A stretch of DNA of 19,856 nucleotides from DATFPQ01 sp035264765. Lineage in GTDB: Bacteria > Actinomycetota > Actinomycetes > Actinomycetales > Angustibacteraceae. The notes beneath the pieces are model-generated. The model was not told where the DNA came from and ran no database searches. It was given only the letters and a program-made list of their open reading frames with translations. The position numbers and the translations under genes are program-made. The DNA lies in NCBI GenBank assembly GCA_035264765.1, contig DATFPQ010000066.1:1-19856 (forward strand), written 5' to 3'. Position 1 is the stretch's first letter, and each line of letters starts with the position of its first letter. Shown here piece after piece: positions 15,092 through 19,856 of the stretch.

Positions 15092-15220
15092 TCAGAGCAG
15101 CAGCGCGAGAAGGGATGCCACGAGGATGATCCCGAAGAGGACCACCGAAAGGCCGAAGAGCAGGGCCGGTCGGCTCTGCAGCCGACACAGCGCGCACGGC
15201 TCTCCTGCGTCCGGTCCCAC
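15092..15220 (-). CDS. 42-residue CxxC single-span membrane microprotein
   Basis: This short gene is easily missed. GTG at 15220 is preceded by AGGAG with five bases of spacing, a good ribosome site. The product has a hydrophilic N-terminus with the motif CALC (Cys9 and Cys12), then a basic pair of arginines, and a hydrophobic helix from about residue 19 to the end (ALLFGLSVVLFGIILVASLL). The stop is at 15092-15094. The positive-inside rule places the cysteines in the cytoplasm, where they could bind metal or respond to redox state. It follows the response regulator in the same direction, 106 bases away and beyond a hairpin, so it may have its own promoter. I do not recognise a family. Alternatives are a two-component accessory protein or a small membrane regulator. 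Confidence 0.6.
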   Translation of the reverse strand: MGPDAGEPCALCRLQSRPALLFGLSVVLFGIILVASLLALLL

Positions 15221-15290
15221 GGGAACTCCTCTCGGTTCCCTTCCAGTGTGGGCGTTCCAGAGACCGAGCGCGTCGACCAGGTGGACCCAT

Positions 15291-15316
15291 CGGGGTCAGC
15301 CGAACGGACGACCCCG
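15291..15316 (-). terminator. Hairpin after the leftward response regulator
   Basis: CGGGGTC (15291-15297) pairs with GACCCCG (15310-15316), seven pairs around a 12-base loop. It starts 11 bases after the response-regulator stop codon. No T-run follows, so it may only reduce read-through into the microprotein gene. Confidence 0.4.
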
Positions 15317-15326
15317 AATGGCCGGC

Positions 15327-15953
15327 TCACGGTGCGTCAAGCAGTCCCAGCTTGATGGCGGCCATCAAGGCCTGCGCCCGGTTCGTGGCACCGAGCTTCT
15401 CGTATACCTTCGCCACGTGCGTCTTGACGGTGGACTCGCTCATGTACAGCCTCTTCGCCACCTGCGACACCGACAGCCCCTCCTGCAGAAGGACGAGCAC
15501 CTCTCGCTGCCGAGGCGTCAGATGGGGCCGGTCGGGGGAGTTGCGCCGGCGCAGCGCGGCGGCCAGGCCCGCGGCCGCGAAGACCTGCGGGTCCACCGCA
15601 GCGCGGCGCACCGCGTCGACGACGTGGTCCAGAGACGCGTTCTTGAGCACCAGGGCCGAGGCCCCTGCCTCGAGCGCGGTCAGGAGCGTGTCGTCGTCCG
15701 CGTGCATCGTCAGGACGACGATGCCGGTCTGTTCCGACTGCTCCCTGGCCCGGCGTGCGACCTCGAGCCCGGTCCCGTCGGGGAGGGAGACGTCGACGAC
15801 GAGGACGTCCGCGTCGCCACGGGCCACCAGGGCCAGGCCCTCCGCCACCGACGCGCCCTGGCCGACGACGTCCAGATCAGGCTCCTCGTCCATGGCACGC
15901 CCGACGGCCTGGCGGACCAGATGGTGGTCTTCCACGAGCATGACCCGGGTCAT
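15327..15953 (-). CDS. NarL/FixJ family response regulator
   Basis: This 208-residue regulator has an intact receiver domain: acidic pocket Glu8-Asp9, phospho-acceptor Asp54 in VVDVSLPDG, Thr82 and Lys104 in LVLKNAS. A LuxR-type helix-turn-helix follows, LTPRQREVLVLL then VSQVAKRLYMSESTVKTHV. ATG at 15953 is chosen because it overlaps the stop of the upstream kinase gene (ATGA) and begins exactly at the conserved MTRVMLVEDHH; the longer open frame is not needed. It should bind DNA as a dimer after phosphorylation by the paired kinase. Its targets are unknown, but the adjacent pilus operon is a reasonable candidate. Confidence 0.94.
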   Translation of the reverse strand: MTRVMLVEDHHLVRQAVGRAMDEEPDLDVVGQGASVAEGLALVARGDADVLVVDVSLPDGTGLEVARRAREQSEQTGIVVLTMHADDDTLLTALEAGASALVLKNASLDHVVDAVRRAAVDPQVFAAAGLAAALRRRNSPDRPHLTPRQREVLVLLQEGLSVSQVAKRLYMSESTVKTHVAKVYEKLGATNRAQALMAAIKLGLLDAP

Positions 15954-17572
15954 GAGAGGCCTCCCGCCAGGGCAGAGCCGCGTCTTTCGTCTGTACCTGT
16001 GATCCCCGGCCGGGTGGCTCCGAGGCGGCGGCCGATGTGGACGACGAGCCTGATGCCACCACCCGTGGGCTGCTCGACGTCGACGCACGCGTCCTGGCCG
16101 AGCAGCGCGGGCACCGGACGAGTGTCGTCCCACGACGTGCGGCCGTCATGATGCACGACCAGGGTTCCCATGGGCGGGTCCGTGCGCAACACGAGTCGCA
16201 CCGCCTTGGCCCCACCGGAGCGTGCGTCCAGCAGCATCTCGTGCGCCAGCCGGGCGAGGCCCATCTCCACCGAGGCCGGCAGTCGGAACGTCGACTCGTG
16301 CAGCTCGACTTGCACGCTGCATCCGGCGGTGGTCCCGAAGCGCTGCAGCATGGAAGAGAGCGTCCGTCCCAGGCCGTCCTCCGGCCGGGCGCCGACGCGA
16401 AGATCCGCGATGGACAGCCTCATGTCGCCCAGGATCCGGGACACCTCGGCTCTCAGCTCCCGCAGCTCGCGGGCCACTGTCGGCTGTTCCGCCGCTGTGA
16501 CGGCCAGCCGGTCCAAGCAGAAGCCCACGTAGACGAGGTCCTGAGCGATCCCGTCGTGCATGACGCGAGCCAGCTGCTCCCGTTCGCGGAGGGTGGCGGC
16601 GCTCTGCAGCTCGCTGAAGTGGAGCGCAGCCTCCAGCTGGGGCGCGACCCAGGACGCGGCGTGTTCCGCGAGGACGACCTCCTCCGCCGTGAACGCGACC
16701 GCGGAGCGTCGTTCCAGTACCATCAGCGCGATCATGTCTCGGCGTACGCCGAGGACCGGCACACACAGGAGGGCCGAGCCGCGCCGACGTCCGTCCGGCC
16801 CGTCCTTCTCGCGCAGATCCTTCGTCACCGTGCAGCTCACCCATGCGTCATGCAAAGCTCCAACGCTGCGGACGGGGTCCCGCCACGGCAACCGTGGTGC
16901 CGCCTGCAACGCGAGCGGGCTGGCCGTCTGGTCGTCCAGTCGCTGCAGCACCGCGCACACGTCGACGTCCAGAAGAGACTGCGCCTCATCGAGGAGTGTC
17001 TGCGCCACCGTCGGGGCGTCCAGACCGAGCGGCAGCTCTCGGGCCAGACGCTGGAGCTGCCCGGCGAGGCGAGCCGCCTCCATGGCCATCGCGCGCTCCG
17101 GACCTGAGGGCTCCGCCGTGACCTTGCGGTTCCACACCACCAGGAGGCCGAGCACCAAGCCGAGACCGAGCCACTGCACCAGAACGCAGATCTTGGGAAG
17201 TCCCACGGACGACGGATTCAGAGCCAGCACACAGCCCAGGACGAGCACCGACGACGCGGCCCGCTCGAGGAGGAGAGGCCGCAGGCCGAGGTCGTCCGCT
17301 GCTCGGAATGCTGCGAGCAGCAGGAGCGGCATGGCCGCCTCCGTGTTGCCGACGCTGGACGCCACGGTGAGGATCGCCACGGTAGCCGTGAGAACCAGAC
17401 GAGCACGCGGTGCGGGTCGTTGGGGGAAAACCAGCTCCAGAAGCACGATGGCCACCGCGCCGGGCAGCACCACGGCGGGGTGCCGTTCGGCAAGGGCCAC
17501 GACGACGCAGAACAAGGCGATGGCGATCCGGAGCCGTTGGGACACGGCGACTCGAACGGCAGCAGAACGCAT
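15950..17572 (-). CDS. Membrane histidine kinase with GAF domain and degenerate ATP-binding domain
   Basis: This 540-residue protein has about five or six N-terminal membrane helices (residues 15-147), a GAF-like sensor domain (about 185-315), and a HisKA_3-type dimerisation domain with phospho-acceptor His339 in REQLARVMHDGIAQDL. The C-terminal ATPase region is unusual. Where the intact kinase at 17675-19147 reads RLAREAVSNAARHGA, this protein reads RLAHEMLLDARSGGA (441-455), so the ATP-site Asn is Asp449. EDDGAGF is replaced by HHDGRTS, and no GxGL box is visible. It may bind ATP poorly or act as a phosphatase or partner-dependent kinase. AGGGGG lies five bases before the ATG. Its stop overlaps the regulator start, so the two form a two-component pair. 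Confidence 0.9.
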   Translation of the reverse strand: MRSAAVRVAVSQRLRIAIALFCVVVALAERHPAVVLPGAVAIVLLELVFPQRPAPRARLVLTATVAILTVASSVGNTEAAMPLLLLAAFRAADDLGLRPLLLERAASSVLVLGCVLALNPSSVGLPKICVLVQWLGLGLVLGLLVVWNRKVTAEPSGPERAMAMEAARLAGQLQRLARELPLGLDAPTVAQTLLDEAQSLLDVDVCAVLQRLDDQTASPLALQAAPRLPWRDPVRSVGALHDAWVSCTVTKDLREKDGPDGRRRGSALLCVPVLGVRRDMIALMVLERRSAVAFTAEEVVLAEHAASWVAPQLEAALHFSELQSAATLREREQLARVMHDGIAQDLVYVGFCLDRLAVTAAEQPTVARELRELRAEVSRILGDMRLSIADLRVGARPEDGLGRTLSSMLQRFGTTAGCSVQVELHESTFRLPASVEMGLARLAHEMLLDARSGGAKAVRLVLRTDPPMGTLVVHHDGRTSWDDTRPVPALLGQDACVDVEQPTGGGIRLVVHIGRRLGATRPGITGTDERRGSALAGGLS

Positions 17573-17598
17573 GGATACCCCCTTGTTCGCGCCGGATG

Positions 17599-17627
17599 GC
17601 CGTATCCTTCCTCGATTGTGGGGTCAA
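17599..17627 (-). promoter_or_regulatory. Candidate promoter for the leftward kinase operon
   Basis: On the minus strand TTGACC (17627-17622) and TACGGC (17604-17599) are spaced by 17 bases. Transcription would begin about 20 bases before the kinase start codon. The -35 match is good and the -10 match only fair. Confidence 0.35.
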
Positions 17628-17666
17628 GTATGTGTGCTACGGGCAAGTTTGCTGGATTCGGCGATG

Positions 17667-17690
17667 GTTGATTTATGGTAAAAGATCAAC
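17667..17690. promoter_or_regulatory. AT-rich inverted repeat in the divergent kinase intergenic region
   Basis: GTTGAT (17667-17672) and ATCAAC (17685-17690) form an inverted repeat with a 12-base AT-rich core. It overlaps the ATG at 17675 and a TATGGT sequence that could be a -10 box. The symmetry and base composition, unlike the GC-rich surroundings, suggest an operator between the divergent units. Confidence 0.4.
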
Positions 17691-19147
17691 GCCACGGATC
17701 GGACGCGTACGCCGAAGGTTCAGCGACCCCGCGTAGAGCCGAGCCCGGGGGCGACGGGACGAGGCCTCGGCCCGGGACCATGCTCGACCCGGTGCGGCGG
17801 ACCGCGCTGGTCGCGGTCATGGGGCTGCTCGCGACGTTTGTGGTGGCGGTCCTGCCTTCGGGGCAGCTCGCGTATCCGGGAGAGAGCGCGCGGCTCGTCC
17901 TGGAGACGGCGAACGGGCTCATCGCCTGGCTGACGTCTGTGCTCCTCCTCGGGCGCTTTCGCCGAAGCGGAGCGGGCCGGGAGCTCCTGCTCGCACACAG
18001 CATGGGACTGCTGGCCCTGGCCTCGCTGGTGCTGGTGACCGTCCCCCAGGCGCTGGGAGAGCAGACAGGGAGCGCACTCACGACGTGGGCCCCACTCACC
18101 ACGAGGCTGGCCGCCGCGGTGATGATCGCCGTCGCCGCGGCTCTGCCCAGCTGGCGAGTACGACGAGCCGTCCACCCGTTCCGCGAGGCCGCAGTGGGTG
18201 CCGGCCTGGTCGGCGGCCTGGCGGTGACCGTGCAGCTCGCCGCCTCCTCGCTGCCGGCGGTGGTGGCCGTGACCGAGACCGCGAGCTCGAACGCCTTGCC
18301 CCAGCTCGACCCGCACCCGGTGTTCGTGGTGGTGCAGGTCATCAACGTCGTGTGCTATGCCTTCGCGGCCGTCGCCTTCACCGTGCAGGGCACCCGGGAG
18401 CGCGACGACTTCGTGGCCTGGATCGGCGCGGCGTGCGCGATGGGCGCGTGCGCGCGGCTGAGCTTCGCGCTGTTCCCCTCGATCTACTCCGGCTGGCTGT
18501 ACGTCGGCGACCTACTCCGCGCGGTGTTCTACGTCCTCCTCCTGGCGGCCTGTCTGCGGGAGCTCCAGGCCTACTGGGCCTCGCAGGTCAACGTGGCCGC
18601 GGAGTCCGAGCGGCGGCGCCTGGCCCGGGACCTGCACGACGGCGCGGTGCAGGAGCTGGGGTTCCTGAGGTCTCAGGTGCTGTTGGTCCCGGACGAGGAC
18701 CTGCGCGCCCGGATGCTCGGTGCGGCCGACCGGGCATTGGACGAGACGCGTCGTGCGCTGTTCGCCCTGACCTCGCAAGCCGGCGAGAGCGCGGAGGACG
18801 CCGTCCGCCAGGCCGTCTGCGAGGTCGGTGACCGCTACGACGTGCCGGTCCACCTGGGGGGGACCGACCCAGGCGTAGGCCCCGAGGCGACCGAGGCCCT
18901 CGTGCGCCTGGCCCGTGAGGCCGTGTCCAACGCCGCTCGTCACGGTGCTCCCGCATCCGTCGTCGTTACGCTGGCCCCTGGTCGCCTCGTCGTGGAGGAC
19001 GACGGCGCGGGGTTCGACCCGGCTCGGGCCCGCGGCGGACGAGGGTTCGGGCTGGTCAGCATGCGAGACCGTGCGGAAGGCCTCGGCGGCCGTCTTGAGG
19101 TACGGTCCGCTCCGGGCGCCGGTACGAGGGTGGAGGTGACGTGGTGA
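17675..19147 (+). CDS. Membrane histidine kinase, NarL-partner type (HisKA_3 and HATPase)
   Basis: This protein of 490 residues (or 455 from ATG 17780) has about seven membrane helices between residues 40 and 295 that form a sensor region with no extra recognised domain. A HisKA_3 segment follows with phospho-acceptor His321 in RRRLARDLHDGAVQELG. The ATPase domain is complete: N box with Asn419 (REAVSNAARHG), DDGAGF at 442-447 and GGRGFGLVSMRDRAEGLGG from 454. Neither start has a clear ribosome site. The first seven codons from 17675 use A/T-rich codons unlike the rest, and an operator-like repeat overlaps that ATG, so 17780 remains a real alternative. The stop overlaps the regulator gene by four bases. 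Confidence 0.92.
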   Translation: MVKDQRHGSDAYAEGSATPRRAEPGGDGTRPRPGTMLDPVRRTALVAVMGLLATFVVAVLPSGQLAYPGESARLVLETANGLIAWLTSVLLLGRFRRSGAGRELLLAHSMGLLALASLVLVTVPQALGEQTGSALTTWAPLTTRLAAAVMIAVAAALPSWRVRRAVHPFREAAVGAGLVGGLAVTVQLAASSLPAVVAVTETASSNALPQLDPHPVFVVVQVINVVCYAFAAVAFTVQGTRERDDFVAWIGAACAMGACARLSFALFPSIYSGWLYVGDLLRAVFYVLLLAACLRELQAYWASQVNVAAESERRRLARDLHDGAVQELGFLRSQVLLVPDEDLRARMLGAADRALDETRRALFALTSQAGESAEDAVRQAVCEVGDRYDVPVHLGGTDPGVGPEATEALVRLAREAVSNAARHGAPASVVVTLAPGRLVVEDDGAGFDPARARGGRGFGLVSMRDRAEGLGGRLEVRSAPGAGTRVEVTW

Positions 19148-19794
19148 ACGACCCCGAGGGGCGCATGACAGTCGTCGTCGCGGACGACCACGCGCCCACA
19201 CGCGCCGGCGTTCGGGTCTCGCTCGAACGCGACGGTTTCGACGTCGTGGCCGAGGCGTCGACAGCCCGCGCTGCGGTGCAGGCGGCACAGGAGCATCGTC
19301 CGCATGTCTGTCTCCTGGACGTCCACATGCCCGGCAGTGGCATCGCGGCGGCCGATCAGATCAACCGCGAGATCCCGGACACGGCCGTCGTCATGCTGAC
19401 CTACTCCCGTGAGAGCGAGGACCTGTTCGACGCCCTCCGGGCCGGCGCCCGCGGGTTCCTCAACAAGGACATGGACCCTGATCGGCTCGGCTCGGCCCTG
19501 CGGGGTGTGCTCGGCGGTGAGGCGGCCCTGCCGCGCAGCCTCGTCTCCAAGGTGATCGAGGAGTTCCGGGGGCGGTCCGGGCGCAAGGTCTTCATGCGCC
19601 AGCGGCGGCCGGCCGAGCTGACCAGCCGAGAGTGGGAGATCATGGAGCTCCTCCGGCAGGGGCTGTCGACGGAGGACGTCGCGGCCCGGCTGTTCGTGTC
19701 TGCGGGCACGGTCCGCGTGCACGTCTCTAGCGTGCTGAAGAAGCTCCAGGTCAAGAGCCGGGCCGAGGCGCTGGAGATGCTGCAGGATTCCTGA
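19144..19794 (+). CDS. NarL/FixJ family response regulator (partner of the rightward kinase)
   Basis: This 216-residue regulator starts at GTG 19144, overlapping the kinase stop (GTGA) with GGAGG seven bases upstream; GTG 19141 and ATG 19168 are alternatives. The receiver domain has the acidic pair in VVVADDH, phospho-acceptor Asp59 in CLLDVHMPGSG and the Lys in FLNKDMD. The output domain is a LuxR-type helix-turn-helix, LTSREWEIMELL then TEDVAARLFVSAGTVRVHV. All key residues are present. It forms the last gene of the two-gene unit and is followed by a strong terminator. Its regulon is unknown. Confidence 0.94.
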   Translation: MNDPEGRMTVVVADDHAPTRAGVRVSLERDGFDVVAEASTARAAVQAAQEHRPHVCLLDVHMPGSGIAAADQINREIPDTAVVMLTYSRESEDLFDALRAGARGFLNKDMDPDRLGSALRGVLGGEAALPRSLVSKVIEEFRGRSGRKVFMRQRRPAELTSREWEIMELLRQGLSTEDVAARLFVSAGTVRVHVSSVLKKLQVKSRAEALEMLQDS

Positions 19795-19802
19795 CGACCG
19801 GA

Positions 19803-19837
19803 GAGGGGGCAGAGCCGGTGCTCGGCTCTGCCCCCTC
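19803..19837 (+). terminator. Strong hairpin terminator
   Basis: A perfect 15-bp stem, 19803-19817 with 19823-19837 (left arm GAGGGGGCAGAGCCG), closes a five-base loop eight bases after the response-regulator stop. There is no long T-run afterwards, as is frequent in actinobacteria. The last 19 bases of the window hold nothing recognisable. Confidence 0.85.
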
Positions 19838-19856
19838 GTCGTGGATTTGGCTCAGG

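Noticed and set aside
15088..15330. 80-codon minus-strand frame overlapping the microprotein
   Set aside because: It is in a different frame, Ser/Arg-rich and without a ribosome site, whereas the 42-residue frame has a good one and a clean membrane helix.
17573..17607. GGATAC and GTATCC inverted arms before the leftward kinase
   Set aside because: Six-base arms 23 bases apart are weak, and one arm is part of the candidate -10 box, so I do not call it a separate operator.
1..19856. Mobile elements, phage genes, CRISPR repeats, tRNA or rRNA
   Set aside because: I saw no transposase or integrase motif, no regularly spaced repeats and no tRNA-like cloverleaf.

Overview
The window is GC-rich DNA typical of an Actinomycetota chromosome. 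Third codon positions are strongly G/C, GTG starts are used, genes overlap by ATGA or GTGA, and Shine-Dalgarno motifs are of the GGAG type. The Tad pilus genes lack an outer-membrane secretin, as expected for a Gram-positive host. The genus cannot be fixed from sequence alone. I see no tRNA, rRNA, CRISPR array, insertion sequence or integrase.

Region A (1-4979) is a divergent cassette. Leftward genes encode a cytoplasmic subtilisin-like (S8) protease, an ECF-type sigma factor and the start of an unknown protein cut by the window edge; all three overlap and are probably translationally coupled. Rightward, and probably leaderless, is a 918-residue TPR-CHAT protein whose caspase-like His/Cys pair is intact. 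A sigma factor beside two proteases of different catalytic class looks like a regulated proteolytic cascade of stress or conflict type. It is the most intriguing part of the window.

Region B (4980-6011) holds a 16-bp perfect palindrome, a 100-residue orphan gene, a strong hairpin terminator, and a long non-coding leader before the pilus operon. The leader can form two mutually exclusive helices.

Region C (6012-15009) is a compact Tad (Flp) pilus operon: two Flp pilins, TadE, a TadG-like protein, CpaB, CpaE/TadZ, CpaF/TadA, a TadB carrying an N-terminal von Willebrand A domain, TadC and an ICMT-like integral-membrane methyltransferase. Most junctions overlap. The prepilin peptidase (TadV/CpaA) is not in the window.

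Region D (15051-19837) has a leftward block: a histidine kinase with a degenerate ATP-binding domain, its NarL-type regulator, and a 42-residue CxxC membrane microprotein missed by ORF length cut-offs. Divergent from it is a second, intact NarL-type kinase/regulator pair ending in a strong hairpin terminator. Both pairs border the pilus operon and are candidates to control it, though the sequence does not prove this.
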